A stretch of DNA of 7,522 bases, taken from NCBI GenBank assembly GCA_016302525.1, contig JAEDNJ010000074.1, positions 1 through 7,522 of the forward strand. Direction: 5' to 3'. The translations under genes and the position numbers were made by a program. The notes beneath the pieces were generated by a model. It saw only the letters and a program-made list of their open reading frames with translations. It made no database searches and had not been told where the DNA came from. Shown piece by piece: positions 1-6,620 of the stretch (the first letter of the stretch is position 1; each line of letters starts with the position of its first letter). The stretch comes from Phascolarctobacterium sp. (GTDB taxonomy: Bacteria > Bacillota > Negativicutes > Acidaminococcales > Acidaminococcaceae).

Positions 1-864
1 TTCAAAATGATGGTGGATGGGTGTCATACGAAAAATACGCTTGCCATGAGTATATTTGAAATAGGACACCTGCATGATGACGGAAGCAGCCTCAGCCACA
101 TAAATACCGCCCAGCAGAGCCAAAAGAATTTCTGTTTTTGTCAAAAGAGCCAGGGCAGCAATACCGCCACCAATAGCTAAGGAGCCTGTATCGCCCATGA
201 AAACCTTGGCAGGATAGTGGTTGAAGAGCAAAAAGCCAGCACAGCCACCACAGAGAGCCAGCGCAAAGCCAGCTAAATCCAGCTGCCCCTGACCGTAGCA
301 AATAGCAGCATAGGCCAAAGTTACAGGCAGAGTAACAAAGGAGGCCAGACCATCTAAGCCATCCGTCAGATTCACAGCATTGGTAGTGCCAACTAGGAGC
401 AGAAAAGCAACCACATAGAAGGCCATGCCAAAGTCTGCTGTAAGGTTAAGGCCAGGGAACCACAGGGAGGTATCCTGCAGATGTGTTTCGGCATAAAAGA
501 CATAGGCTCCTGCCAAAACAAACTGGCAGAAGAATTTTTGCTTCGTGGTTAAGCCCAGGTTGCGCTTCATAACCACCTTAATATAGTCATCCAAAAAGCC
601 AATCAGGGCGTGTCCCAGGGTGAGCACCAAGGCAACAACAACCGCAGAGGACAGAGGACACCACAGCAGGACAGCAGCAGTCAGGGCTGCCAAAATCATC
701 AGGCCGCCCATAGTAGGGGTGCCGCTCTTTTTCATGTGGCTGGCAGGGCCACAGTCACGAATACTCTGGCCAAATTTCAGCTTATGTAGAAAAGGAATGA
801 GCCTAGGTCCAAGCAGCGCACACAGTACAAAGGCAGTAATAAACGCTAAAAGAAGATGTAACAT
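1..864 (-). CDS. mraY: MraY, phospho-MurNAc-pentapeptide transferase (partial, 3' end off window)
   Basis: MraY is the integral membrane enzyme that transfers phospho-MurNAc-pentapeptide from the UDP precursor to undecaprenyl phosphate, forming lipid I on the cytoplasmic face of the membrane. The reading frame from the ATG at 864 is open to base 1, giving 288 codons with no stop. The family is usually about 320 residues, so roughly the last 30-40 are missing. Visible signatures are the SGTPTMGG loop (47-54), the catalytic Asp pair in FLDDYIK (D92, D93), NLTDGLDGL (165-173), FMGDTGS (223-228 region, D225) and the PIHHHFE loop (H284-H286) at the edge. Several hydrophobic segments are evident. 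The start is supported by a G-rich Shine-Dalgarno (GGGGG, 871-875) six bases upstream. It lies 12 bp after murF and is almost certainly cotranscribed with it. Confidence 0.97.
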   Translation of the reverse strand, partial: MLHLLLAFITAFVLCALLGPRLIPFLHKLKFGQSIRDCGPASHMKKSGTPTMGGLMILAALTAAVLLWCPLSSAVVVALVLTLGHALIGFLDDYIKVVMKRNLGLTTKQKFFCQFVLAGAYVFYAETHLQDTSLWFPGLNLTADFGMAFYVVAFLLLVGTTNAVNLTDGLDGLASFVTLPVTLAYAAICYGQGQLDLAGFALALCGGCAGFLLFNHYPAKVFMGDTGSLAIGGGIAALALLTKTEILLALLGGIYVAEAASVIMQVSYFKYTHGKRIFRMTPIHHHFE

Positions 865-876
865 TTGCTGCCCCCG

Positions 877-2241
877 TTATTTAAAGAGACTCAGGCATGA
901 ATCAACCTTCATGGAATGTGAGCCCTTTAACAAAATAATATCGCCCTTCTCAGCCATGGCACGCAGCACATTTTGCGCAGAGAGCAGGTCGGCGCAGTGC
1001 TGTGTTTGTCCGCCCAGCTTTGCCACCTCGTCGCTAATATAAGCTGCCTCTGGTCCAAAGGTCAGCACATAATCTACGCCATATTCCACGGCCCAACGGC
1101 CTACACGGCGGTGTGCATCCTCAGAAATAGCGCCCAGCTCCAGCATATCCGCCAGCACAGCAATAGTGCGGGCATTTTTGCGAGCCTTCTTCGCCTCTGC
1201 CAGAGTTTTTAAGGCTGCCTCACAGGAGGCAGGGCTAGCGTTATAAGCATCATTGATAAGCATAATATCGCCTATCTCAATAATCTCCTGACGACTGCCA
1301 GTTAGACGAGCGCCAGCTAAAGCCTTAGCACTGTCCTCGATAGCAATGCCATAGCAGGCTGCACCAGCCATAGCCGACAAAGCATTATAAACATTGTGCT
1401 CGCCAATCACCTGCAGCCTTACCTCTACACTTTTACCGGTAGCCTTTTCTGTGCAGGTGAAGACAGTGCCCATACCTACGGTTTTAATATTGCTGCCTCT
1501 GTAATCACAGCTTTCGCCCAGGCCAAAGAAAACCACCTTAGCCCTGGTCTTAGCTGCTGCAGCAACCACATAGCTATTATCACCATTCAAAACTGCAAAG
1601 CCATCTGCAGGCAGGTTAAGGACAATCTCGCTCTTAGCCTTGCCAATATTTTCCATGCTGCCCAAAAGCTCCATGTGCGTTTCGCCAACATTAGAAATCA
1701 GGCCGCTGTCAGGCTCAGCGATTTCACACAGGGCGGCAATTTGCCCCAGGCCACGCATACCCATTTCGACAACAGCGATTTCTGTATCCTTCGTAATATT
1801 TAACAGGGTCTTGGGCAGACCAATTTCATTATTGAAGTTACCCTGAGTTTTGATAACCCTGTACTTTGCACCCAGGGCTGCTGCCAGCATATCCTTAGTA
1901 GAGGTCTTGCCATTAGAGCCAGTAATAGCAAAAACCTTTAAGCCAGCAAAGCTCCTTCTATAGGCACGGGCCATTTCCTGAAAGGCCTTAAGGGTATCCT
2001 CTACCAGCAGCACCGTAATGCCCTCTGGCACAGCTACAGGCTTAGAAACAAGCACGCCAACGGCTCCCAGCTCCACAGCCTTAGCACAGAAGCTATGCCC
2101 ATCAAATTTGCCGCCGCTCAGGGCAACAAAGAGCTCTCCCTGCTTGACAGCACGAGAGTCCGTAGTTACGCCTGTAAACTCCACCTCCGGCCCGGTGAGC
2201 TTAGCTCCGGTAGCCGCCGCAATATCTATTGCTTTAATCAT
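877..2241 (-). CDS. murF: MurF, UDP-MurNAc-tripeptide--D-Ala-D-Ala ligase
   Basis: MurF is the cytoplasmic ATP-dependent ligase that adds D-Ala-D-Ala to UDP-MurNAc-tripeptide, completing the pentapeptide that MraY uses. The 454-residue length is normal. Numbered from the ATG at 2241, the order is an N-terminal substrate domain with TTDSR (26-30), the central ATPase domain with P-loop GSNGKTSTK (108-116), GNFNNEIGLP (134-143), VEMGMRG (158-164) and NVGETHMELLGS, then HNVYN (282-286) and the C-terminal domain with NDAYNASP (330-337), ADMLELG (364-370) and LKGSHSMK (438-445). Relatives usually read GSR at the last motif, so the His here is a mild oddity. An in-frame GTG at 2250 would add three residues, but it falls inside the likely Shine-Dalgarno (GGAG, 2250-2253), so the ATG is preferred. 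The gene overlaps the end of murE by 8 bp, suggesting translational coupling. Confidence 0.97.
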   Translation of the reverse strand: MIKAIDIAAATGAKLTGPEVEFTGVTTDSRAVKQGELFVALSGGKFDGHSFCAKAVELGAVGVLVSKPVAVPEGITVLLVEDTLKAFQEMARAYRRSFAGLKVFAITGSNGKTSTKDMLAAALGAKYRVIKTQGNFNNEIGLPKTLLNITKDTEIAVVEMGMRGLGQIAALCEIAEPDSGLISNVGETHMELLGSMENIGKAKSEIVLNLPADGFAVLNGDNSYVVAAAAKTRAKVVFFGLGESCDYRGSNIKTVGMGTVFTCTEKATGKSVEVRLQVIGEHNVYNALSAMAGAACYGIAIEDSAKALAGARLTGSRQEIIEIGDIMLINDAYNASPASCEAALKTLAEAKKARKNARTIAVLADMLELGAISEDAHRRVGRWAVEYGVDYVLTFGPEAAYISDEVAKLGGQTQHCADLLSAQNVLRAMAEKGDIILLKGSHSMKVDSCLSLFK

Positions 2242-3721
2242 TTTTTCCACTCCAATATTCTAAAACAACCTCACGGTCGTCAAAATGTATTGTTTTATCC
2301 TTCAAAATCTGGTAATTTTCGTGGCCCTTGCCAGCAATGAGAATTACATCCTCAGCAGCAGCATGAGCTAAGGCGTGATGAATAGCCTCCTTGCGGTCTG
2401 CAAGGCGTACCACCGTTTTACCCTCAGGCACTGTCCTTAAAGCCACGCAAATATCATCTAAAATGGCCTCAGGATCCTCAGTACGCGGATTGTCAGAGGT
2501 TACGACAATGTTATCAGCTAGGTCTAGCGCAAGGCCTCCCATGATGGGGCGTTTCTTGGCATCACGATCACCACCGCAGCCAAAGACAACCCACAGCTTG
2601 CCCCTGGTAATCTCTCTCGCAGTTTTCAGCACATTTTCCAGACCATCAGGAGTATGCGCATAGTCTACGATAACCGTATAGGGCTGCCCAGCCTCAACCA
2701 GCTGGAAGCGGCCAGGTACGCCGTCAAAGCCATCCAAAACCTCGCAAATAACCTCCTTGCTAATGCCCTCGGCCAGCATAGCGGCTACAGCGCTCATCAC
2801 ATTATAAACATTGAATTCGCCCGTAATCTTAAGCTCCAAATCCATTTCCCCTACGGGGGTCATGAGCTCTAGCTGCATAGCCTTAGCGCCCACAGTGAAG
2901 CTTAAGGGATAAATATCGTTAGTGCTTGCCTTACCATAGGTTAGTACAGGCACCTTGGTTTTAGCCATGATTAACGGCGAGCTAGCATCATCCATGTTAA
3001 AAATGGCGTGCTTGTTAGGCTTAGTGCCATCACTCAAATGCTCAAAAAGCAGGCTCTTGGCAGCACGATAATTTTCCATCGTCTTATGAAAATCTAAATG
3101 GTCCTGCGTAATATTTGTCAGCACCCCACAATCAAACTCAATGCCAGCTACACGCTGCAGAGCTAAGGCGTGGCTAGAAACCTCCATCACGCAGTAAGCG
3201 CAGCCTGACTGCACCATTTTGTACAGGGTCTTTTGTAAATCCACCACATCAGGAGTAGTATTGTGCGAAACCGTTACCTCATCCTCAATCATGATGTTGA
3301 TAGTACCTATGAGACCCACCTTATAGCCAGCCTTACGCAGAATAAGGCGCATAATATTAGTGGTCGTGGTCTTGCCATTAGTGCCGGTCAGACCCAGCAT
3401 ACGCAGCTTTTTACCCGGGTAATCCAAAAAATAGGGCACTACCAGCTCCATAGCTGCTCTTGTATCAGCAACCTTAATGAGGGTCATACCAGCAGGAGCT
3501 TCCTCTGGCACATCCTCTACTAAAGCGGCAACAGCTCCCTTAGCAGCAGCCATTGCTAAAAATCTATGTCCATCTACTGTAGCACCCTTGAGGCAGATAA
3601 ATAAGCTGCCAGGTATTACAGTGCGGGAATCAGCAGTTACATCCGTTATAAGCTTGTCTATTGCGCCCAAAGCCTCAGCTTCTGGCAGCAAGGCCAGGAG
3701 TGCGGATAATTGTTTTTCCAT
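2234..3721 (-). CDS. murE: MurE, UDP-MurNAc-Ala-Glu--meso-diaminopimelate ligase
   Basis: MurE is the cytoplasmic ligase that adds the third amino acid of the peptidoglycan stem. Its 495 residues match the family. Visible motifs are DSRTVIPGSLF (31-41), P-loop GTNGKTTTTN (113-122), SHNTTPD (152-158), EVSSHAL (180-186), TNITQDHLDFH (202-212), YRAAKSLLF with the likely carbamylated K222, GVPGRFQ (334-340), VDYAHTPDGLENVL (352-365), GCGGDRDAKKRP (381-392), DNPRTEDP (410-417) and AGKGHE (463-468). The DNPR motif marks enzymes that take meso-diaminopimelate, whereas lysine-adding enzymes lack the Arg; substrate choice is therefore inferred. The start is well fixed by AAGGAGGGG at 3727-3735, five bases before the ATG. 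This is the first gene of the second transcription unit and overlaps murF by 8 bp. No transpeptidase gene precedes it, unlike the usual order. Confidence 0.98.
   Translation of the reverse strand: MEKQLSALLALLPEAEALGAIDKLITDVTADSRTVIPGSLFICLKGATVDGHRFLAMAAAKGAVAALVEDVPEEAPAGMTLIKVADTRAAMELVVPYFLDYPGKKLRMLGLTGTNGKTTTTNIMRLILRKAGYKVGLIGTINIMIEDEVTVSHNTTPDVVDLQKTLYKMVQSGCAYCVMEVSSHALALQRVAGIEFDCGVLTNITQDHLDFHKTMENYRAAKSLLFEHLSDGTKPNKHAIFNMDDASSPLIMAKTKVPVLTYGKASTNDIYPLSFTVGAKAMQLELMTPVGEMDLELKITGEFNVYNVMSAVAAMLAEGISKEVICEVLDGFDGVPGRFQLVEAGQPYTVIVDYAHTPDGLENVLKTAREITRGKLWVVFGCGGDRDAKKRPIMGGLALDLADNIVVTSDNPRTEDPEAILDDICVALRTVPEGKTVVRLADRKEAIHHALAHAAAEDVILIAGKGHENYQILKDKTIHFDDREVVLEYWSGKND
2250..2253 (-). 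promoter_or_regulatory. Ribosome binding site that decides the murF start
   Basis: GGAG lies eight bases before the ATG at 2241, inside the last codons of murE. The alternative GTG start at 2250 begins on the last G of this site and would have no suitable site of its own. Confidence 0.65.
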
Positions 3722-3823
3722 TTAAACCCCTCCTTAAAAGCAAATTCTCTAGTTAGCTTGTTCCTTGCAGAGCCTTAAGCAGCACGCAAAGAGCAGTTAA
3801 ATCTACATAGTAAGCCAGTTATC

Positions 3824-3832
3824 ATTATAGCA
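3824..3832 (-). promoter_or_regulatory. Extended -10 promoter for murE-murF-mraY
   Basis: Read on the minus strand this is TGCTATAAT: a consensus -10 hexamer (3824-3829) with the TG extension one base upstream. The hexamer 17 bases further up (TAGCTA) is a poor -35, as is typical of extended -10 promoters. Initiation would fall near 3817, giving a leader of about 95 nt before murE. I found no T-box or other riboswitch signature in the leader. The call rests on consensus match only. Confidence 0.65.
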
Positions 3833-4128
3833 CAAATATCAAGCAATAGCTATTTATTTTGCCCATTTTACAGCTAATATCCACAACTTTTTTCTCGTAA
3901 ACAGAAGCAGCTCTTTCTCTGCTTCTCAATCACATTTGGCTTGCAGCAAATATTTTCAGAGCAGTTAAAAAAGCTTCCTAAGCATTGTGATTTAGAAAAA
4001 GCAGCTGTCATAAAAGCTGTAATCTATCTGCTATGCTTGATAAGCTTTTTCAGTGTAAACAAAATAACTTTGCCAGACAAAGCTAGCTTATTCTCTTGAC
4101 TAATCTTTTAAGCATTGTAATTGCAAAC

Positions 4129-4160
4129 AAAAAAGAGCTGCCAAAACTGACAACTCCTTT
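4129..4160 (-). terminator. Rho-independent terminator after ftsL
   Basis: On the minus strand, GAGTTGTC (4149-4156) pairs with GGCAGCTC (4135-4142), including two G-U pairs, around a six-base loop. The stem can be extended by A-T pairs and is followed by six T (4134-4129). It begins about 12 bases after the ftsL stop and should end the mraZ-rsmH-ftsL transcript. Confidence 0.8.
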
Positions 4161-4171
4161 AATTTTGCAAA

Positions 4172-4561
4172 TTAATGGCTTTGAACATAAATGTTAGAAC
4201 GAGCCACAGACATACCTAGGTGCTGTTCAGCCAAACGAATGATGCGTGTAGGTCCTTTAAGCTCCTCCACCTCAATCTTTAGCTCTTCATTTCTGTTGCG
4301 CAGCAGCTTTTCCTCCTGCTTCATTTTAATCAGCTCATTGCCAATAGAAGCATAGGCCTCACTGCGGAACACTATCAGACCATAGCTGCTCAATAATACT
4401 ATTAGGCTTAAAACAACATACTTGCGCAGCACTGCCAAACGCTCCTGCTTTTGCTGCTCTCTTAACCTTTTGCGTTCCAGCTCTCTTTGCTGTTGTTCTC
4501 TAAGGGCCTGTTCTCTCTCTAACTCCCAAGGAGCCTTATAGCCATAATCTCTTGCTAACAT
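4172..4561 (-). CDS. ftsL: FtsL-like cell division protein (septum initiator family)
   Basis: This is a 129-residue single-pass membrane protein. It has a highly charged cytoplasmic N-terminus (about 1-47) rich in Glu, Arg and Gln, with coiled-coil character. One membrane segment follows (about 48-66, YVVLSLIVLLSSYGLIVF), then an extracytoplasmic coiled coil (about 72-103) and a C-terminal RIIRLAEQHLGM (106-117). The C-terminal motif and layout are typical of FtsL/DivIC proteins. FtsL joins FtsB/DivIC and FtsQ/DivIB in the complex that activates septal FtsW-FtsI synthesis. Position right after rsmH is the standard ftsL slot and supports this name over DivIC. The ATG follows the rsmH stop by 16 bp, with only a weak purine-rich ribosome site (GAGAGAAG). 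The N-terminal extension is long compared with short FtsL proteins. Its usual partner gene, ftsI, is not next to it. Confidence 0.88.
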   Translation of the reverse strand: MLARDYGYKAPWELEREQALREQQQRELERKRLREQQKQERLAVLRKYVVLSLIVLLSSYGLIVFRSEAYASIGNELIKMKQEEKLLRNRNEELKIEVEELKGPTRIIRLAEQHLGMSVARSNIYVQSH

Positions 4562-4577
4562 TTATTTATCTTCTCTC

Positions 4578-5510
4578 TTAAATCTTAATTGCGTATCTTA
4601 ATCTAGCGCTGCGGGAACGAGGATTTTCCTCAACCTCCTGCTTGCTAGGAGTGATATTGCCCACCTTTTTCAGGAGGGGCTTTTTGCCGCACACGCACAC
4701 GGGCAGTTGCGGCGGACAGGTGCAACCCTTAGCTAGCTCAGCAAAGGTTTGCTTAATAATTCTGTCCTCTAGGCTGTGGAAGGTTATAACCCCTATGCGA
4801 CCACCGCTTTTCAAGCGCTCCACAGCCTGTCGCATGGTGTCTGCTAAAATTCCCAGCTCATTGTTAACCTCAATGCGCAGGGCCTGGAAGGTTCTTTTCG
4901 CAGGATGCGGACCGTCAATTCTTGCACCCTTGGGGATAGCCCGTTTGATGATATCCACTAGCTGAAAGGTGGTGGTCAGGGGCTGCTCCCTACGAGCCGC
5001 CACGATAAACTGAGCAATGCGCTTGCTCCAGCGTTCCTCACCATACTTGTAAATAATGTCGGCTATTTCCTCTTCCTTATAATTATTGACGATATAGGCC
5101 GCATCAAGAGGCTTGGTTTTGTCCATGCGCATATCCAGGGGACCATCATGCATATAGGAAAAGCCTCGCTCGGGCGTATCCAGCTGGTAGCTAGACACCC
5201 CTAGGTCGAAGAAAATACCGTCTATTTTATCTATGCCCATCTCATCTAAGACCTGGGCAAAATTCTCAAAATTATTTTGAGCAACAGCAGTTTTGCAGGT
5301 GAATTTATTGAGCAGCCTTTCTGAGCCTACAGCAATAGCATCAGGGTCCTGATCAATGCCCAGCAGGAGACCACCAGCCTCTAGCTGCGCAGCAAAGCCA
5401 CGACTGTGACCAGCACCTCCCATGGTGCAATCCACATAGATACCATTTTTATCTGTAATCAGAAAGTCTATGCTTTCCTGCAGCAAAATACTTGTATGTT
5501 GAAATTCCAT
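4578..5510 (-). CDS. rsmH: RsmH (MraW), 16S rRNA m4C1402 methyltransferase
   Basis: RsmH is the S-adenosylmethionine-dependent enzyme that N4-methylates C1402 of 16S rRNA at the ribosomal P site. The 310-residue length is standard. From the ATG at 5510 the motifs are [10 protein letters not shown] (5-14), SAM-binding [10 protein letters not shown] (27-36), GIDQDPDAI (51-59), [12 protein letters not shown] (100-111), [16 protein letters not shown] (115-130), [17 protein letters not shown] (203-219), [13 protein letters not shown] (241-253), a Cys-rich [12 protein letters not shown] (263-274) and [10 protein letters not shown] (297-306). An in-frame TTG at 5525 would overlap the mraZ stop and add five residues. 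The ATG fits the family's usual MEF-H start and has AGGT seven bases upstream, so it is preferred. It begins 11 bp after the mraZ stop. Confidence 0.97.
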   Translation of the reverse strand: MEFQHTSILLQESIDFLITDKNGIYVDCTMGGAGHSRGFAAQLEAGGLLLGIDQDPDAIAVGSERLLNKFTCKTAVAQNNFENFAQVLDEMGIDKIDGIFFDLGVSSYQLDTPERGFSYMHDGPLDMRMDKTKPLDAAYIVNNYKEEEIADIIYKYGEERWSKRIAQFIVAARREQPLTTTFQLVDIIKRAIPKGARIDGPHPAKRTFQALRIEVNNELGILADTMRQAVERLKSGGRIGVITFHSLEDRIIKQTFAELAKGCTCPPQLPVCVCGKKPLLKKVGNITPSKQEVEENPRSRSARLRYAIKI

Positions 5511-5521
5511 CTTCGTACCTA

Positions 5522-5953
5522 TCAAATACCTAAATCTGCTAATTGCTCAGCCTGCTCGTTCACAGCCTCAGCACAGGACTCATTGTAGTCTGCCCATCTT
5601 TGTGCATCCCAAATCTCGGCTCTGGCTCCCACGCCAACTACGACAGCATCCTTTTCTAGGCCAGCATATCTACGCAGGTTGGCCGGTAGCAGGATTCTGC
5701 CCTGCTTATCACATTCACTCTCGCAGGCACCGCTGAACAAGAAACGGCTAAAATCACGGGCACCCTTACGGCTCATGGGCAGGGCACTGAGCTTTTGCTC
5801 TAGAATATGCCATTGCTCCATGTCATAGACAAAGAGACAACCATCTAAGCCCTTGGTAATGATGAAATGCTCCCCTAAGCCCTCACGCAGCTTAGCAGGC
5901 ATAGCTAAACGACCCTTGGTATCAATGCTGTGTTCATATTCACCTAAAAGCAT
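5522..5953 (-). CDS. mraZ: MraZ, transcriptional regulator of the division cluster
   Basis: MraZ is a ring-forming DNA-binding protein of the AbrB/SpoVT swapped-hairpin class that controls its own division and cell wall cluster. It represses in E. coli and has been reported to activate in Mollicutes. The protein is 143 residues, the typical size. It has two copies of the signature half: [13 protein letters not shown] (11-23) and [13 protein letters not shown] (82-94). The ATG at 5953 gives the classic start [11 protein letters not shown]. An in-frame GTG at 5965 would add four residues but lacks a ribosome site, while AGGTGG lies eight bases before the ATG. The last operator-like repeat doubles as this ribosome site, so MraZ binding could affect its own expression. 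First gene of the mraZ-rsmH-ftsL unit. Confidence 0.97.
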   Translation of the reverse strand: MLLGEYEHSIDTKGRLAMPAKLREGLGEHFIITKGLDGCLFVYDMEQWHILEQKLSALPMSRKGARDFSRFLFSGACESECDKQGRILLPANLRRYAGLEKDAVVVGVGARAEIWDAQRWADYNESCAEAVNEQAEQLADLGI

Positions 5954-5959
5954 CGTTTT

Positions 5960-5994
5960 CGCCACCTTTCACCACTTTTTGCCACTTTACCCCA
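5960..5994 (-). promoter_or_regulatory. MraZ operator: four TGGNN boxes at 10-bp steps
   Basis: On the minus strand, TGGGG, TGGCA, TGGTG and TGGCG begin at 5994, 5984, 5974 and 5964, exactly 10 bp apart and one helical turn per step. The three downstream boxes sit in repeats of the form AAAGTGGYRA. This matches the E. coli MraZ site (TGGGN repeats with 5-bp spacers) and the Mollicute AAAGTG-type repeats. The first box overlaps the end of the -10 and the last overlaps the ribosome site, a layout suited to autorepression. Confidence 0.85.
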
Positions 5995-6022
5995 TTATAC
6001 TAGTTATATTGGGAAATTGCAA
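5994..6022 (-). promoter_or_regulatory. Sigma-70-type promoter for mraZ-rsmH-ftsL
   Basis: On the minus strand a -35 TTGCAA (6017-6022, four of six to consensus) is followed by a 17-bp spacer and a perfect -10 TATAAT (5994-5999). The -35 lies in the 11-bp loop of an inverted repeat, TTGGGAAA/TTTCCCAA (6009-6016 and 6028-6035), which might bind a second regulator. Confidence 0.8.
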
Positions 6023-6090
6023 GTATTTTTCCCAAAGATTCCCTAAAAATTCACAAGCTGTTCGCTATAAAATAACAGCCAAAATTAAAA

Positions 6091-6132
6091 AGAAAAAAGC
6101 CCTAAAACCATCTCCCTAGAAACGGTTTTAGG
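6091..6132 (-). terminator. Rho-independent terminator upstream of mraZ
   Basis: CCTAAAACC (6101-6109 on the plus strand) and GGTTTTAGG (6124-6132) form a perfect 9-bp stem with a 14-base loop. On the minus strand the stem is followed by GC and six T (6098-6093), then more T-rich sequence. It should stop transcription coming from the DUF1858 gene, separating it from mraZ. Confidence 0.75.
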
Positions 6133-6175
6133 ACCTTGTTGGCAATATGTTTTTTGTTTTTTGAAAACTACTTAC

Positions 6176-6370
6176 TTTGTCAAACTCTTCTGCTGTGTAT
6201 AGCTTTTAGTATGGCAATAATTTCAGCTTGAAAGCTTTTCTTTACTAAGCTAACCTGCTTAACAAAGCTTATAAGCTAGCAACGATTACAGCTTAAAAGC
6301 ATCTCTTTGTCAAACTACACTGTTTTACATAGCTTTAAATTTGGCAATGAATATTACTTTACAAGCTCTA
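6176..6370. repeat. Three tandem degenerate 65-bp repeats
   Basis: Copies at 6176-6240, 6241-6305 and 6306-6370 align with no gaps. By hand count, copies 1 and 2 and copies 1 and 3 each share 42 of 65 bases. Conserved blocks include TTTGTCAAACT, CTGCT, ATAGCTTT, GGCAAT and CAGCTTNAAAGC. A partial copy (GGCAAT at 6141, then TTGAAAAC) precedes copy 1 with a small length change. The period is not a multiple of three and the frames are closed, so this is non-coding. It would lie in the 3' untranslated part of the DUF1858 transcript. Confidence 0.75.
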
Positions 6371-6389
6371 TTGCAAAGCTTCTAGCTTA

Positions 6390-6593
6390 TTATTTTCTGT
6401 TAGCTTCAATAGCCTTGTTGCAGTCTTCAATTAGAGCATCTACGTCAATGCCATGAGCGCCAGCGCCTTGGCCAATGGTCTCAAAATGCGCAGCCATGCA
6501 GCCTACACAGCCCAGACCATATTCATAGAAAACCTCTAAAATTTCGGGATAGTTTTGTACAGCTTCAATAATGCCAGTATCCTTAGTTAACAT
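6390..6593 (-). CDS. DUF1858-type small CxxC protein
   Basis: This 67-residue protein matches the small DUF1858 family, also called the hybrid-cluster-protein-associated redox disulfide domain. Seen in the sequence are a short N-terminal helix region ending in NYPEILEVFYEYGLGC, the CVGC pair (C29, C32), an AAHFETIGQGAGAHGID stretch (34-50) that closely follows the family pattern, and a C-terminal LIEDCNKAIE helix with a third Cys (C58). Members are thought to act in thiol redox or metal chemistry, but the precise role is unknown and I infer nothing more specific. The start is well supported by AAAGGAG about eight bases before the ATG. It has its own promoter and appears monocistronic. No hybrid cluster protein gene is visible next to it. 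Confidence 0.88.
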   Translation of the reverse strand: MLTKDTGIIEAVQNYPEILEVFYEYGLGCVGCMAAHFETIGQGAGAHGIDVDALIEDCNKAIEANRK

Positions 6594-6620
6594 TGTTGTT
6601 TCTCCTTTTCTTATAGCTTA

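Larger units (their letters stand above)
3722..4171. other. Gene-free AT-rich region where ftsI/spoVD would be expected
   Basis: This 450-bp stretch separates ftsL from murE. It contains the ftsL terminator (4129-4160), the murE promoter (3824-3832) and the murE leader. I see no frame with recognisable penicillin-binding-protein motifs (SxxK, SxN, KTG), not even a remnant. Other structure includes a perfect 8-bp inverted repeat AGAAGCAG/CTGCTTCT (3903-3910 and 3919-3926), an 11-bp direct repeat GAGCAGTTAAA (3791-3801 and 3959-3969), and AAGCATTGT at 3980 and again 130 bp later at 4110. Confidence 0.8.
5966..6389. other. Gene-free region between the DUF1858 gene and mraZ
   Basis: The 424 bp hold, from right to left, a degenerate 65-bp tandem repeat array (6176-6370), a partial copy of it (about 6139-6175), a minus-strand terminator (6091-6132), and the mraZ promoter and operator region. 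No supportable open reading frame is present on either strand. Confidence 0.8.

Noticed and set aside
92..301. 69-codon minus-strand frame inside mraY
   Set aside because: It is an out-of-frame shadow of mraY, whose own frame carries all the family motifs.
620..1042. 140-codon plus-strand frame spanning the mraY-murF junction
   Set aside because: Antisense to two well-supported genes; no family features and low-complexity composition typical of shadow frames.
3877..3885. DnaA-box-like ATATCCACA (eight of nine to TTATCCACA)
   Set aside because: A single imperfect box with no cluster and no origin genes nearby is expected by chance.
3874..4011. A 45-codon cysteine-rich minus-strand frame (seven Cys) in the ftsL-murE gap
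   Set aside because: It has no ribosome binding site, lies after a terminator and before the only promoter seen, and its composition follows the AT-rich repeats around it. Likely chance.
5522..5525. TTG start of rsmH overlapping the mraZ stop
   Set aside because: The ATG at 5510 has a better-placed ribosome site and gives the standard family N-terminus.
6176..6370. CRISPR array
   Set aside because: The units are 65 bp, directly adjacent and only about 65% identical, with no constant short repeat or unique spacers.
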